This document shows, in pieces, positions 22,114 to 31,345 of a stretch of DNA of 64,000 bases. Position 1 is the first letter of the stretch. Each line of letters starts with the position of its first letter. The notes beneath the pieces are model-generated. The model ran no database searches, was not told the origin of the DNA, and worked only from the letters and a program-made list of their open reading frames with translations. The stretch comes from Modestobacter sp. VKM Ac-2985. GTDB taxonomy: Bacteria > Actinomycetota > Actinomycetes > Mycobacteriales > Geodermatophilaceae. Location: the NCBI RefSeq assembly GCF_026967925.1, contig NZ_JAPVBI010000001.1, forward strand, positions 372,001-436,000, written 5' to 3'. Both the position numbers and the translations under genes were made by a program.

Positions 22114-23337
22114 TCAGCCGGTCTGGGGGCGGACCGGCAGCACCCGGCTGCGCGGCGTGCCCGTCCCGGTGTCGCCCTCTGCGGCGAGCAGCGCCTCGCC
22201 CATCACCCGCAGCCCGTCCAGGTCGTGGACGTCCCCGGCCGCGGCCGGCACCGTCCGCACGGGCACCTCCGGGTGGGCACTGGTGAACCGGTCGGCCAGC
22301 CGCTGCTCCCGGGTGGCGACCGTCATCCGTTCGGCGTGCACCCGCAGCGCCCCGGCGGCGAGCTTCGAGCCCGGCCCCCCGGCCTCGGCCACCGCCTCGG
22401 CGGCGCCCTCGGCGCGGGTGGCCGACAGGGCCGTGGTGGCCGGCGGGTGGGTGCGGTTGAGCACCAGCCCGGCCAGCGGCATCCCCTCGGTGGAGAGCCG
22501 GTCGACGAAGTAGGAGGCCTCGCGGAGCGCATCCGGCTCCGGTGCGGCGACGACGACGAACGACGTCCCCGGCTTGCGGAGCAGCTCGTAGGTCGCGTCG
22601 GCCCGTTCCCGGAAGCCGCCGAACATGGTGTCCAGCGCCGAGACGAACGCGGAGATGTCGTTGAGCAGCTGGCCGCCCAGGATCTTGCTGATGATCCGGC
22701 TGAACAGCAGGAAGCCGGCCCCCACGAACCGCACCCCGGCCCGGCCGCCGGCCCGCGCCGGCGCGGTGAGCAGCCGGATCATCGTGCCGTCGAGGAAGCG
22801 GCTCATCCGGTTCGGGGCGTCCAGGAAGTCCAGCGCCGACCGGGACGGCGGGGTGTCGACGATGACCAGGTCCCAGCGGTCGCTGGCCCGCAGCTGCCCG
22901 AGCTTCTCCATCGCCATGTACTCCTGCGTGCCGGCGAAGGAGGAGGAGAGCGCCTGGTAGAAGGGGTTCTCGAAGATCACCTGCGCCCGCTCGGGCGTCG
23001 AGTGTGCGGACACGACGTCGTCGAACGTCCGCTTCATGTCCAGCATCATCGCGTGCAGCTCGCCCGGGGCACCGGGCGTCTCGACCAGCCGCGGCTCGTT
23101 GTCCAGCTCGACCAGGCCCAGCGACTGGGCCAGCCGGCGGGCCGGGTCGATGGTCAGCACCACGACCTCCCGCCCGGCCTCGGCCGCGGCCAGCGCGAGC
23201 GCCGCCGAGGTGGTCGTCTTGCCCACACCCCCGGAGCCGCAGCAGACGATGATCCGGGTGTCCCGGTCGCTGACCAGCGCGGCCAGGTCCAGGGACGGGG
23301 CCGGGGCGGGCCGCCGGGGCGGCTGGGCGGCGGTCAC
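22114..23337 (-). CDS. ArsA/GET3-type ATPase, second of a pair (Rv3680-like)
   Basis: 407 residues. Deviant Walker A GSGGVGKTTTSAALAL near residue 35, followed by VVVLTIDPARRLAQSLGL, the signature of the ArsA/Get3 branch of the SIMIBI NTPases; VDTPPSRSALDFLD is the switch region. In mycobacteria the homologous pair forms a complex linked to stress and anion tolerance; no arsenic gene is nearby. GTG overlaps the first ATPase gene by GTGA, supporting a heterodimer. Confidence 0.9.
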   Translation of the reverse strand: MTAAQPPRRPAPAPSLDLAALVSDRDTRIIVCCGSGGVGKTTTSAALALAAAEAGREVVVLTIDPARRLAQSLGLVELDNEPRLVETPGAPGELHAMMLDMKRTFDDVVSAHSTPERAQVIFENPFYQALSSSFAGTQEYMAMEKLGQLRASDRWDLVIVDTPPSRSALDFLDAPNRMSRFLDGTMIRLLTAPARAGGRAGVRFVGAGFLLFSRIISKILGGQLLNDISAFVSALDTMFGGFRERADATYELLRKPGTSFVVVAAPEPDALREASYFVDRLSTEGMPLAGLVLNRTHPPATTALSATRAEGAAEAVAEAGGPGSKLAAGALRVHAERMTVATREQRLADRFTSAHPEVPVRTVPAAAGDVHDLDGLRVMGEALLAAEGDTGTGTPRSRVLPVRPQTG

Positions 23338-24356
23338 GCCGCGACCTCGCTGCGCAGGTGCCCGTCGAGCCGGTCGGCCAGCTCGAACAGGCAGCCCAGG
23401 TCGATCGGGGACGACGACAGCGGCAGCTCGACCACCGGGCGGCCCAGCGCCTCGACGTCCCCGCGCAGTGCGTCCTGGGAGATCCAGCGGCGGGCGTGCT
23501 CGACCGCCTCGGCCACCAGCCCGTCCGCCAGCCCGTCGACCCCGGCCAGCTGGGCGGCGGTGAGCGCAGGCTGCAGGTCCTCCCCGGTCAGCCGGCCCTC
23601 GGCGATGCGGGCCAGGCTGGACGCGGGCAGGAGCGGCTCGGTCGCCATGTTCACGATCACCGACCCGACCGGCAGCCCGGCCGCGGTCAGCTCGGTGATC
23701 GCGTCGGCGGTCTCCTGCACCGGCATGTCCTCCAACAGGGTCACCACGTGCACCGCCGTCTGCGGCGAGCGGAACACCGCCATCACCCCGTCGCTCTGCG
23801 CGCGGATCGGGCCCGAGCGGGCCAGCCCGGACACCTCGTTGGTCACGTTCAGGAACCGGGTGATCCGGCCGGTCGGTGGCGCGTCGACGACGACCGCGTC
23901 GTAGACCGGGCGGCCGTTCTCCCGCCGGGTCACCGCCTCCTTGATCTTCCCGGTGAGCAGCACGTCGCGGAGCCCGGGCGCGATGGCGGTGGCGAAGTCG
24001 ATCGCGCCCATCTTGCGCAGCGCCCGACCGGCCCGCTTCAGGTTGTAGAACATGTCCAGGTACTCCAGGAAGGCCGCCTCGACGTCGATCGCCAGCGCCT
24101 TCACCTCACCGCCGCCGCGGGCCACCGCGACCCGCCGCTCCTCGTAGGGCAGCGGCGGGGTGTCGAACAGCTGGGCGATGCCCTGCCGGCCCTCGGTCTC
24201 CACCAGCAGCACGTGGCCGCCGTCGGCGGCGAGGGAGAGGGCGAGGGCTGCGGCGACCGTCGTCTTCCCGGTGCCGCCCTTCCCGGTGACGACATGGCAC
24301 CGCACCGGCACCGCTCCTGGACGCGACTGTTCCCGGTGCACGGGCTCTGGGCTCAC
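23334..24356 (-). CDS. ArsA/GET3-type ATPase, first of a pair (Rv3679-like)
   Basis: 340 residues from GTG 24356. Walker A VTGKGGTGKTTVAAALAL near residue 22, EGRQGIAQLFDTPPLPYEER shortly after, and VDAPPTGRITRFLNVT as the switch. Close in layout to M. tuberculosis Rv3679. I prefer GTG 24356 to the GTG at 24362 because a TAGGCT -10 box (24369-24364) ends 7 nt before it and 1 nt before the other. Divergent from the DUF4177 gene with back-to-back promoters. Confidence 0.9.
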   Translation of the reverse strand: MSPEPVHREQSRPGAVPVRCHVVTGKGGTGKTTVAAALALSLAADGGHVLLVETEGRQGIAQLFDTPPLPYEERRVAVARGGGEVKALAIDVEAAFLEYLDMFYNLKRAGRALRKMGAIDFATAIAPGLRDVLLTGKIKEAVTRRENGRPVYDAVVVDAPPTGRITRFLNVTNEVSGLARSGPIRAQSDGVMAVFRSPQTAVHVVTLLEDMPVQETADAITELTAAGLPVGSVIVNMATEPLLPASSLARIAEGRLTGEDLQPALTAAQLAGVDGLADGLVAEAVEHARRWISQDALRGDVEALGRPVVELPLSSSPIDLGCLFELADRLDGHLRSEVAA

Positions 24357-24363
24357 CCGCACC

Positions 24364-24411
24364 AGCCTACGAGCGGTGGTCGATCCCGGCGCGTCCCGGC
24401 TGCGCTAGCGT
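24364..24411. promoter_or_regulatory. Divergent leaderless promoters (ATPase pair / DUF4177)
   Basis: Minus-strand TAGGCT (24369-24364) and plus-strand TAGCGT (24406-24411) both fit TANNNT and end 7 and 6 nt before their start codons. Only 36 bp separate the two boxes, so the -35 regions overlap and the two units may share control. Confidence 0.55.
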
Positions 24412-24417
24412 CGCGGC

Positions 24418-24591
24418 ATGAGTGATTCAGCCCGTCGGACCTGGGAGTACGCGACCATCCCGCTGCTCACCCACAACACCAAGGCGATCCTGGACTCCTG
24501 GGGCGTCGACGGCTGGGAGCTGGTGACCGTCGTCCCCGGTCCGGGCGGCGGCGACCAGCTGGTGGCCTACCTCAAGCGCCCGACCAGCTGA
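24418..24591 (+). CDS. DUF4177 small protein (Rv3678A-like)
   Basis: 57 residues, too short for most gene finders but clear from family pattern: WEYATIPLLTHN, LDSWGVDGWELVTVVPG and QLVAYLKRP match the DUF4177 fold (WEY...GWELV...YLKR). Function unknown. ATG 6 nt after a -10 box; 7 nt before the RidA gene, so cotranscribed with it. The pairing with RidA and the ATPase pair is conserved in actinobacteria. Confidence 0.85.
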   Translation: MSDSARRTWEYATIPLLTHNTKAILDSWGVDGWELVTVVPGPGGGDQLVAYLKRPTS

Positions 24592-24598
24592 GGCCACG

Positions 24599-25066
24599 AT
24601 GACCACGCCCGTCTCCTGGCACGCCCGGCTCGCCGAGCTCGGCGTCCGGCTGCCCCCGGTGGCCGCCCCGGTCGCCGCCTACGTGCCGGCCATCCGCACC
24701 GGCCAGCTGGTCTTCACCTCCGGTCAGCTGCCGTTCGTCGACGGCGGGCTGCGCCGCACCGGCAAGGTCGGCGGTGCCGTCGACATCGAGGACGCCGCGG
24801 GCGACGCCAAGGTGTGCGCGCTCAACGCGCTGGCCGCGATCGACGACCTGGTCGGCCTGGACTCCGTGGCCCGGATCGTGCGGGTCGTCGGTTACGTCGC
24901 CAGCGCCGAGGGCTTCTCCGCCCAGCCGCGGGTCGTCAACGGCGCCAGCGAGTTCCTCGGCCGCGTCTTCGGTGAGGCCGGGCAGCACGCCCGCAGCGCC
25001 GTCGGCGTCGCCGAGCTCCCGATGAACGCCCCCGTCGAGGTCGAGCTCACCGTCGAGCTGAGGTGA
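24599..25066 (+). CDS. RidA family protein
   Basis: 155 residues. YVPAIRTGQLVFTSGQLPF and the C-terminal ELPMNAPVEVELTVELR match the RidA (YjgF/YER057c) fold; canonical RidA hydrolyses reactive enamine/imine intermediates from PLP enzymes. The canonical Arg of the C-terminal motif (NxPVEIE with catalytic Arg before it) is not obvious, so this may be a non-deaminase subgroup. Second gene of a three-gene unit; stop overlaps the NUDIX start as GTGA. Confidence 0.85.
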   Translation: MTTPVSWHARLAELGVRLPPVAAPVAAYVPAIRTGQLVFTSGQLPFVDGGLRRTGKVGGAVDIEDAAGDAKVCALNALAAIDDLVGLDSVARIVRVVGYVASAEGFSAQPRVVNGASEFLGRVFGEAGQHARSAVGVAELPMNAPVEVELTVELR

Positions 25067-25869
25067 ACGGGCAGGTGCCGATCCGGCAGGCGGCAACGGT
25101 GTTGCTGCTGCGGGACGGTGCCGCGGGGCCGGAGGTGTACCTGCTCCGGCGGACCCGGGGGATGCCGTTCGCGGGTGGGATGACCGCCTACCCCGGTGGC
25201 GGGGTCGACGACCGGGACGGCGACACCGAGCTGGCCTGGGTGGGGCCGCCACCGGCGCACTGGGCGAGCGCCTTCGGCTGCGACGAGCGGCTGGCCCGGG
25301 AGCTGGTGTGCGCCGCCGTCCGGGAGACGTTCGAGGAGGCCGGCGTCCTGCTGGCCGGCCCGGCGGACGGCTCCGGGGCCGTCGTGCCCGACGTCTCCGG
25401 CGACGACTGGGAGGCGCAGCGGCAGGCCCTGATGGCCCACGAGCTCTCCCTCGCCGAGCTGCTGGCCGGTCGCGGGCTCGCGCTCCGGGCAGACCTGCTG
25501 CGGCCCTTCGCGCACTGGATCACCCCGCCCCCGGAACGACGGCGGTACGACACCAAGTTCTTCGCCGCGCTGCTGCCCGTCGGCCAGGAGGCGCGCGACG
25601 TCTCCGGCGAGGCGGACGAGGCGGTCTGGACGACGCCGGCCGCCGCGCTCGCCGAGCACGCGGCCGGGACCCGGCCGATGCTCCCCCCCACGATCCACAC
25701 GCTGGGCCAGCTGGCGGCGTTCGCCGACTCCGCGGCGACGCTGGCCGGATCGCCACCGGCGCCCCTCGAGCCGATCAGCCCCACGTTCGAGCAGGGGCCG
25801 GACGGGAACTATGCGGTGCTGCCCGACGGCACGCGGATCCGGATGGTCTTGGCTCTGGGCACATCGTGA
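25063..25869 (+). CDS. NUDIX hydrolase
   Basis: 268 residues. NUDIX helix is seen as AAVRETFEEAGVLL near residue 85, with GGGVDD about 45 residues earlier; the long insertion between the Gly and REx2EExG parts resembles NUDT19-type CoA diphosphatases. Substrate not certain. GTG overlaps the RidA stop. In mycobacteria this position holds a metallo-beta-lactamase-fold gene, which is missing here. The TGA stop is inside the first hairpin arm of the repeat that follows. Confidence 0.85.
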   Translation: MNGQVPIRQAATVLLLRDGAAGPEVYLLRRTRGMPFAGGMTAYPGGGVDDRDGDTELAWVGPPPAHWASAFGCDERLARELVCAAVRETFEEAGVLLAGPADGSGAVVPDVSGDDWEAQRQALMAHELSLAELLAGRGLALRADLLRPFAHWITPPPERRRYDTKFFAALLPVGQEARDVSGEADEAVWTTPAAALAEHAAGTRPMLPPTIHTLGQLAAFADSAATLAGSPPAPLEPISPTFEQGPDGNYAVLPDGTRIRMVLALGTS

Positions 25870-26027
25870 TCCTGTCGGATCACAACGCGGCCAGTACTCG
25901 GTGCCGGTTTCGCTGAGCCGTTGGCCGTGTCCCGGTGAGGGCTGTGCACGTTGCGACCCTGACGGGCCGCAGCGCGGCCAGGTGCCGGTGCCGGTTGCGT
26001 TGAGCTGTTGGCCGTGGCCCGGTGAGG
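25866..26027 (+). repeat. Intergenic repeat copies B and C in tandem
   Basis: Copy B 25866-25939 starts with hairpin GTGATCC-tgtc-GGATCAC, copy C 25953-26027 with GCGACCC-tgac-GGGCCGC. Both continue CGCGGCCAG, then TGCCGGTT, CG, TGAGC, GTTGGCCGTG and CCCGGTGAGGG. They align with each other and with copy A after asd. The stem bases differ between copies while most pairs are kept. Confidence 0.7.
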
Positions 26028-26093
26028 GACCCTCCGGGCCCCGTCCCCGGGCCACCCTCGCTTCGCTCGGGTCCGTAGCGGTGGTCACTTGCC

Positions 26094-26147
26094 CAGCACT
26101 GACGAGGGCCCCGTCCGGTGAACCGGACGGGGCCCTCGTCAGTGCTG
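26094..26147 (-). terminator. Very long terminator hairpin after crp
   Basis: Perfect 25-bp stem beginning CAGCACTGACGAGGGCCCCG with TGAA loop, 5 nt past the crp stop. It also closes the 280-nt gap after the NUDIX gene; the remaining part 26028-26093 shows no gene. Confidence 0.9.
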
Positions 26148-26152
26148 TGGTG

Positions 26153-26827
26153 TCAGCGGGCGCGGCGGCGGAGGCGCTCTTCGTCGAGGACGACGACCGA
26201 CTTGCCCTGCAGCTGGATCCAGCCGCGGTGCACGAAGTCGGCCAGCGCCTTGTTCACCGTCTCGCGGGAGGCGCCCACCAGCTGGGCCAGCTCCTCCTGG
26301 GTCAGGTCGTGCTTGACGCGGAGACCGTCGGTCTCGCGGCTGCCGAAGCGGTCGGCCATCTGCAGCAGCGCCTTGGCCACCCGGCCGGGGACGTCGGTGA
26401 AGATGAGGTCGGCGACCGAGTCGTTGGTCCGCCGCAGCCGCCGGGCCAGCACCCGCAGCAGCTGCTCGCCGATCTCCGGGTGCGCGGTGATCCACGGCCG
26501 CAGCATGGTGTTCGGCATCTTGGCCAGGCGCACGTCGGTGACGGCGGTGGCCGTCGCGGTGCGCGGCCCCGGGTCGAACACGGATAGCTCACCGAACTGA
26601 TCGGAGGGGCCCATCACGGCCAGCACGTTCTCCCGGCCGTCCGGTGCCCGGCGGGAGATCTTCACCTTGCCGGACAGGACGACGTAGAGGCTGTCGCCCG
26701 ACTCGCCCTCGTTGAAGACGACCCGGCCGCGGGGCAGCACCACCGTCTCCAGTGCGCTCGCCACCGGCTCGGCGGCATCTTCCGACAGCCCCTGGAAGAG
26801 ACCGGACTGGGCAAGGACCTCGTCCAC
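26153..26827 (-). CDS. crp: Crp/GlxR-type cAMP receptor regulator
   Basis: 224 residues, identical in length to M. tuberculosis CRP (Rv3676). cAMP domain with [17 protein letters not shown] and [18 protein letters not shown]; winged helix with [21 protein letters not shown] as recognition region. Global regulator of carbon and redox genes in relatives. GTG 26827 chosen (MDEVLAQ-type start) because GAGAGG lies 5 nt upstream; GTG 26833 is possible. A possible CRP site overlaps its own promoter. Confidence 0.93.
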   Translation of the reverse strand: MDEVLAQSGLFQGLSEDAAEPVASALETVVLPRGRVVFNEGESGDSLYVVLSGKVKISRRAPDGRENVLAVMGPSDQFGELSVFDPGPRTATATAVTDVRLAKMPNTMLRPWITAHPEIGEQLLRVLARRLRRTNDSVADLIFTDVPGRVAKALLQMADRFGSRETDGLRVKHDLTQEELAQLVGASRETVNKALADFVHRGWIQLQGKSVVVLDEERLRRRAR

Positions 26828-26881
26828 GTGCACCTCTCGCAACGTCCTCACGGGTGCGATGGCGACCCGCGTTACTCGGAG

Positions 26882-26908
26882 AGTCTAGGGCCTGTGGCCC
26901 GCCTCACC
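26882..26908 (-). promoter_or_regulatory. crp promoter with candidate CRP site
   Basis: Minus-strand -10 TAGACT (26887-26882). TGTGG-N6-TCACC at 26893-26908 matches 8 of 10 bases of the TGTGA-N6-TCACA consensus and covers the -35 region, suggesting negative autoregulation. Confidence 0.45.
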
Positions 26909-26992
26909 AGTGCACTCCGTCACGAGCCTGCCCACTCTGAGTGGCAGCGGGGTGGTCGTGGCTCCCTGACGTGCAGGTCGGAGGCTCGGAAC

Positions 26993-27283
26993 TCAGTCCT
27001 CGTCGACCGGGTCGAGGTCGTCGGCCACCGGGTGGGCCCGCTCGGTCAGCACCGGGCGGGGCGCGCTGCGGGCGCGGCCGCGGCGGCGGGCCCGCCAGCG
27101 GCTCATCGCCCGGCGGATGCCCGAGCGGGCCAGCGTGTCCACCTCGCCGGGGGTGGCCGAGCCGAGGAAGTCCTCGACCTCCCGCTGCGACGTCGGGCGC
27201 CGCAACGGCTCCTCGACCCGCTCCATGACCAGCAGGAACGCGATCAGCAGGGGAGGGAACAGGATGACGATGAGGGCGACCAC
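26993..27283 (-). CDS. Small membrane protein (Rv3675-like position)
   Basis: 96 residues. A single N-terminal helix ([23 protein letters not shown]) is followed by a basic cytoplasmic domain with [27 protein letters not shown] in two parts and an acidic end. The place next to crp and nth matches the membrane protein Rv3675 of mycobacteria; similarity in sequence I cannot verify. GTG 27283 chosen for GAGGAGG 5 nt upstream. Function unknown. Confidence 0.65.
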   Translation of the reverse strand: MVALIVILFPPLLIAFLLVMERVEEPLRRPTSQREVEDFLGSATPGEVDTLARSGIRRAMSRWRARRRGRARSAPRPVLTERAHPVADDLDPVDED

Positions 27284-27441
27284 GAGCACCTCCTCGGGAG
27301 GACGACCCCCGGGACGGGGGCGTCGGGCGGGGACCAGGTCGTTCCAGCGGTCGTGGGGCGTCCCCGGCCACCGACCGGGTCTGCACCACCACCGAGTATG
27401 ACGGGCCGTGGCTGTCAGCGGAGACGCCTACCCTCACTCGC

Positions 27442-28254
27442 GTGTCCCGGCCCGCCACCTCACCCGACGCCCCGCCGGCCTACACGCGCCCGGCGCGCGC
27501 CCCCCGCCCCGGCCGCGCCGCCCGGTCGGGCGTGTCCCCGTTCGACCCGGAGGAGAGCGCGCTGGCCCGCACGCGCCGGGCCCGGCGGATGGCCCGCGAG
27601 CTCGCGGTCATCCACCCCGACGCGCACTGCGAGCTGGACTTCACCACGCCGCTGGAGCTGCTGGTCGCCACCGTCCTGTCGGCGCAGACCACCGACAAGA
27701 CGGTCAACAAGGTCACCCCGGTGCTGTTCGTCCGTCACCCCGACGCCGCGTCCTACGCCGGGGCGGACCGGGCCGAGCTGGAGGAGATCCTGAAGCCCAC
27801 CGGCTTCTTCCGGGCCAAGGCCAACTCGGTGATCGGCCTGGGGCAGGCACTGGTCGAGCGGTTCGACGGCGAGGTGCCCGGCCGGCTGGCCGACCTGGTG
27901 ACCCTTCCCGGGGTCGGCCGCAAGACCGCCAACGTCGTCCTCGGCAACGCCTTCGGGGTGCCGGGCCTGACCGTCGACACCCACTTCGGCCGGCTGGTCC
28001 GCCGGTTCGGCTGGACCGCGGAGGAGGACCCGGTCAAGGTCGAGGCCCAGATCGCGGAGGTGATCCCGAAGAAGGAGTGGACGATGTTCTCCCACCGGGT
28101 GATCTTCCACGGCCGGCGCGTCTGCCACGCCAAGAAGCCCGCCTGCGGTGCGTGTGGTCTGGCGGCCTGGTGCCCGTCCTCCGGGATCGGCCCGCTCGAC
28201 CCCGAGGCCGCGGCCAGGCTGGTCAAGTCCCCGGCCGCCTCGGACACCGAGTGA
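27442..28254 (+). CDS. nth: Endonuclease III
   Basis: 270 residues. DNA glycosylase/AP lyase for oxidised pyrimidines. Helix-hairpin-helix [13 protein letters not shown] carries the catalytic Lys; the Asp is in [25 protein letters not shown] fits the C-x6-C-x2-C-x5-C iron-sulfur cluster. The first 35 residues are a basic, Pro-rich extension. GTG start, 7 nt after TACCCT (27429-27434), so probably leaderless. First gene of a five-gene unit through marP. Confidence 0.93.
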   Translation: MSRPATSPDAPPAYTRPARAPRPGRAARSGVSPFDPEESALARTRRARRMARELAVIHPDAHCELDFTTPLELLVATVLSAQTTDKTVNKVTPVLFVRHPDAASYAGADRAELEEILKPTGFFRAKANSVIGLGQALVERFDGEVPGRLADLVTLPGVGRKTANVVLGNAFGVPGLTVDTHFGRLVRRFGWTAEEDPVKVEAQIAEVIPKKEWTMFSHRVIFHGRRVCHAKKPACGACGLAAWCPSSGIGPLDPEAAARLVKSPAASDTE

Positions 28255-28847
28255 GCCGCGCGCTGCGCGCCCTCGGCGCCCTCGGCCTGCTGGTGGGCGT
28301 GCTGACCGGGTGCTCGTCCGAGGACGCCGCACCCGAGCCGACCCTCGCCTCACCGGCGGGCAGCGACGTCGGCTCGGTGGAGACCGACCTCGACCCCTGT
28401 CCGGAGCAGGCCGACGTCCCGGCCGCCGACAGCGACCTGCCGGCGACCGTCTTCGACTGCTTCGGTGGCGGCACCCTGGACCTCAGCCGGGCCCCGGGGG
28501 TGCCCACGGTGCTGAACCTGTGGGCCAGCTGGTGCGGCCCCTGCCGGGAGGAGCTGCCGCTGGTGCAGCAGCTCGCCGACGCCGCCGGTGACCAGGTACG
28601 GGTGCTGGGCGTGGTCTCGGTGGACCGGGTGCCCGCGGCGGCCTCCTTCGCCGACGACGCCGGGGTGACCTTCCCCAGCGCGTTCGACGCCGACGGTGAG
28701 GTGATGGCCGGCATGGGCGTCAACAACCTCCCGTACACGCTCTTCCTGGCCGCCGACGGGTCGGTCGCCTACGTCCAGGTCGGTCCGGTGCACTCCCTGG
28801 AGGAGTTCGAGGGGCTCGTGGCCGAGCACCTCGGGGTGCAGCTGTGA
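28251..28847 (+). CDS. TlpA-like thioredoxin lipoprotein
   Basis: 198 residues. Signal peptide with lipobox LTGC (Cys about residue 21), so exported and lipid-anchored. Thioredoxin fold with [12 protein letters not shown] as active site. A second Cys pair (DPC... and VFDCFGG) lies before the domain. Likely an extracytoplasmic thiol-disulfide enzyme for cytochrome or redox maturation (Rv3673c-like). GTG overlaps the nth stop as GTGA. Confidence 0.9.
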   Translation: MSRALRALGALGLLVGVLTGCSSEDAAPEPTLASPAGSDVGSVETDLDPCPEQADVPAADSDLPATVFDCFGGGTLDLSRAPGVPTVLNLWASWCGPCREELPLVQQLADAAGDQVRVLGVVSVDRVPAAASFADDAGVTFPSAFDADGEVMAGMGVNNLPYTLFLAADGSVAYVQVGPVHSLEEFEGLVAEHLGVQL

Positions 28848-29608
28848 CGGCCTCCGCCGCAGAGCTCGAGGAGCTCCCCGAACACCTGCAGCGGCTCTTG
28901 GCCAACGCCGGCCAGCTGCCGCTGTGGCACCGGCACGGGACGGCCTCCGGCAGCGCCCGCCGCTCGGCGGTGCTCATCCTCTTCGGGGAGGGCCCGGCCG
29001 GGCCCGACGTGCTGCTGATCGAGAAGTCGGCGCACCTGCGCAGTCACGCCGGGCAGCCGGCCTTCCCGGGCGGCGGCGCCGACCCGGGCGACGACTACCC
29101 GGTGGGGACGGCGCTGCGCGAGGCGCACGAGGAGGCCGGCGTCGACCCGGCCGGGGTCCGGGTGCTGGCCACTCTGCCCGCCCTGTTCCTGGGCCCGTCG
29201 GACAACCTCGTCGTCCCGGTGCTCGGCTGGTGGGACGACCCCCGCGACGTGACCACCGGTGACCCCCGGGAGGTGGCGCGGGTGGCTCGGGTGCCGCTGA
29301 GCGACCTGGTCGACCCTGCCAACCGCTTCCGGGTGCGCCACCCAGCCGGGTACGTCGGCCCGGCGTTCGGGGTGGTCGACATGGTGGTCTGGGGCTTCAC
29401 CGCGGCCCTGCTCGACGCGCTCCTGGAGGCTGCCGGGCTGGAGCTGCCGTGGGACGACGGTGACGTACGTCCCCTCGCCGTCCCTCCCGTGCGCCCGGGC
29501 GACGTGCGGGACGAGCCGGTCGACTCCGACGTCGCCGACCGCGCCGCGCCGACGGTCGCCGAGGACGCCGGGCGGCCCGGCTCCGCGCGTACCGTTCCGG
29601 GGCGATGA
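28844..29608 (+). CDS. NUDIX hydrolase, CoA pyrophosphatase type (Rv3672c-like)
   Basis: 254 residues. LRSHAGQPAFPGGGADPGD plus ALREAHEEAGVDP is the NUDIX box preceded by the CoA-pyrophosphatase (UPF0035) signature. Would cleave CoA to 4'-phosphopantetheine and 3',5'-ADP. C-terminal 45 residues are a variable tail. GTG overlaps the TlpA stop, ATGA overlap with the next gene. Confidence 0.88.
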   Translation: MTASAAELEELPEHLQRLLANAGQLPLWHRHGTASGSARRSAVLILFGEGPAGPDVLLIEKSAHLRSHAGQPAFPGGGADPGDDYPVGTALREAHEEAGVDPAGVRVLATLPALFLGPSDNLVVPVLGWWDDPRDVTTGDPREVARVARVPLSDLVDPANRFRVRHPAGYVGPAFGVVDMVVWGFTAALLDALLEAAGLELPWDDGDVRPLAVPPVRPGDVRDEPVDSDVADRAAPTVAEDAGRPGSARTVPGR

Positions 29609-30114
29609 CCACCCGCTCCAGGGCCATGCGCACGGCCCTCCCCGGTACCGACGGCGGACGACGCCGCCGGGCTGCCCGCACGCTGCCCGGCCCGCTGCTG
29701 GCCCTGACCGTCGCCACCGCCCTGCTCGCGGGCTGCAGCTCCGAGCCGGCCCTCCCGGAGGTGGAGCGCACCGCCGGCGCCGAGGCCGGTGCGGTGCGCA
29801 CCGCCGCCGACGGCGTCCAGGAGATCACCGTGGAGACCGGCGACGACTACGTCTTCACCCCGGACGCCTTCACCGTGGCCCCCGGGGAGGTGCGGCTCAC
29901 CCTGCTCAACTCGGGGCAGCAGATGACGCACAACCTCCTGTTCACCGCGGGGGCGGGCCCGGCCGAGATCGCCGAGCAGATCCCGGTGCTCGGCCCGGGC
30001 CGGAGCGAGACGATCGAGTTCACCGTCACCGAGCCCGGCGAGTACCCCTTCGAGTGCAGCTTCCACGTGGCACTGGGGCAGGTCGGCACGATGACGGTGA
30101 GCTCTCCGGGATGA
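29605..30114 (+). CDS. Cupredoxin-like lipoprotein
   Basis: 169 residues. Signal peptide with twin-Arg-rich start (GRRRRAAR) and lipobox LLAGC near residue 44. The second half is a plastocyanin-like domain: YVFTPDAFTVAPGEVRLTL, His in MTHNLLF, then ECSFHVALGQVGTMTV giving the Cys-His-Met set of a type 1 copper site. Exported copper protein or structural cupredoxin; partner unknown. It interrupts the NUDIX-marP order known from mycobacteria. Confidence 0.8.
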   Translation: MTTRSRAMRTALPGTDGGRRRRAARTLPGPLLALTVATALLAGCSSEPALPEVERTAGAEAGAVRTAADGVQEITVETGDDYVFTPDAFTVAPGEVRLTLLNSGQQMTHNLLFTAGAGPAEIAEQIPVLGPGRSETIEFTVTEPGEYPFECSFHVALGQVGTMTVSSPG

Positions 30115-30161
30115 CGGTTCGGGGAGCAGCCGGGCTCGCGATCGACGGGGGGTGCTGAACG

Positions 30162-31343
30162 GTGTCCCTGGTCGACCTGACCCTCATCGTGCTCGCGCTC
30201 GTCTTCGCGCTGTCGGGGTTCCGGCAGGGCCTGATCATCTCCGCCACCTCCTTCGTGGGGTTCTTCGGCGGGGCCGTCGTCGGCGCGCAGCTCTCCGGCC
30301 CGATCGCCGACGACCTGGCCAACTCCTCGGTGACCCGGGTGTTCATCGCCCTGGTCGTGGTGCTGGCCGGCGCGCTGATCGGCCAGCTGCTGGCGGGCCT
30401 GATCGGCCGGGCCGTGCGCAGGTGGATCACCTGGGAGCCGGCCAAGGTCGTCGACTCGGTGGCCGGGGCGGTGGTCTCGGCCCTCGCCGTCCTGCTCGTG
30501 GCGTGGATGGTGGCGATCCCGCTGGCCAGCTCGCCGTTCCCCGGCGTGGCCGGTCAGGTGCGCCAGTCCTCGCTCGTCCAGGCCGTCGACCGCACCGTCC
30601 CCAACCAGGTGCGCACGCTCTACGACTCGCTGCGCGAGGCGATCGACCGGCAGGGACTGCCCGACGTCCTGGACCCGCTGACCCCCACCCAGTCACGTGA
30701 CGTGCCGGCACCGGACCAGGCCCTGCTGGCCAGCCCGGTGGTGGAGCAGGTCCGGGGATCGGTGGTGCAGATCCGCGGGGTCGCGGCGTCCTGCTCCCGG
30801 CAGATCGACGGCTCCGGCTTCGTCTTCGCCGACGACCGGGTGATGACCAACGCCCATGTGCTGGCCGGGGTCACCGACCCGACGGTCATCGCCGAGGGCG
30901 AGGCCTACGACGCCGTGACGGTGTACGTCGACGAGGCCATCGACGTCGCCGTGCTGGCCGTCCCGGGGCTCCCGCAGGAACCGCTGGGCTTCTCCGACCT
31001 CCCCGTCGAGACCGGCGCCGACGCGATCGTCATGGGCTACCCCGGCGGCGGGCCGTTCTACGTCGGACCGGCCCGGGTGCGCGACCGCGGGGACATCAGC
31101 GGCCCGGACTTCCGGGCCACCCGCACCGTGCAGCGCGACGTCTACGCCCTCTACGGGCAGGTGCGGGCGGGCAACTCCGGCGGCCCGCTGCTGGCTCCCG
31201 ACGGGTCGGTGCTCGGCGTCGTCTTCGCCTCGGCGATCGACGATCCCGACACCGGCTATGCGCTCACCGCCGCCGAGGTGTCCGATGCCGTGACCATCGG
31301 CGGCGCGGCGGTCACCGAGGTCGGCACCGGCGCCTGCGAGTGA
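30162..31343 (+). CDS. marP: MarP-type membrane serine protease
   Basis: 393 residues, close to M. tuberculosis MarP (Rv3671c, 397). Four N-terminal helices (about 5-120, CvpA-like) then an extracellular trypsin fold with His in TNAHVLAG, Asp in IDVAVLAV and Ser in GNSGGPLL. Two Cys (in AASCSRQ and the final GACE) may form the disulfide known in MarP. In M. tuberculosis it is needed for acid resistance by processing periplasmic targets. GTG start; last gene of the nth unit. Confidence 0.9.
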   Translation: MSLVDLTLIVLALVFALSGFRQGLIISATSFVGFFGGAVVGAQLSGPIADDLANSSVTRVFIALVVVLAGALIGQLLAGLIGRAVRRWITWEPAKVVDSVAGAVVSALAVLLVAWMVAIPLASSPFPGVAGQVRQSSLVQAVDRTVPNQVRTLYDSLREAIDRQGLPDVLDPLTPTQSRDVPAPDQALLASPVVEQVRGSVVQIRGVAASCSRQIDGSGFVFADDRVMTNAHVLAGVTDPTVIAEGEAYDAVTVYVDEAIDVAVLAVPGLPQEPLGFSDLPVETGADAIVMGYPGGGPFYVGPARVRDRGDISGPDFRATRTVQRDVYALYGQVRAGNSGGPLLAPDGSVLGVVFASAIDDPDTGYALTAAEVSDAVTIGGAAVTEVGTGACE

Positions 31344-31345
31344 AA

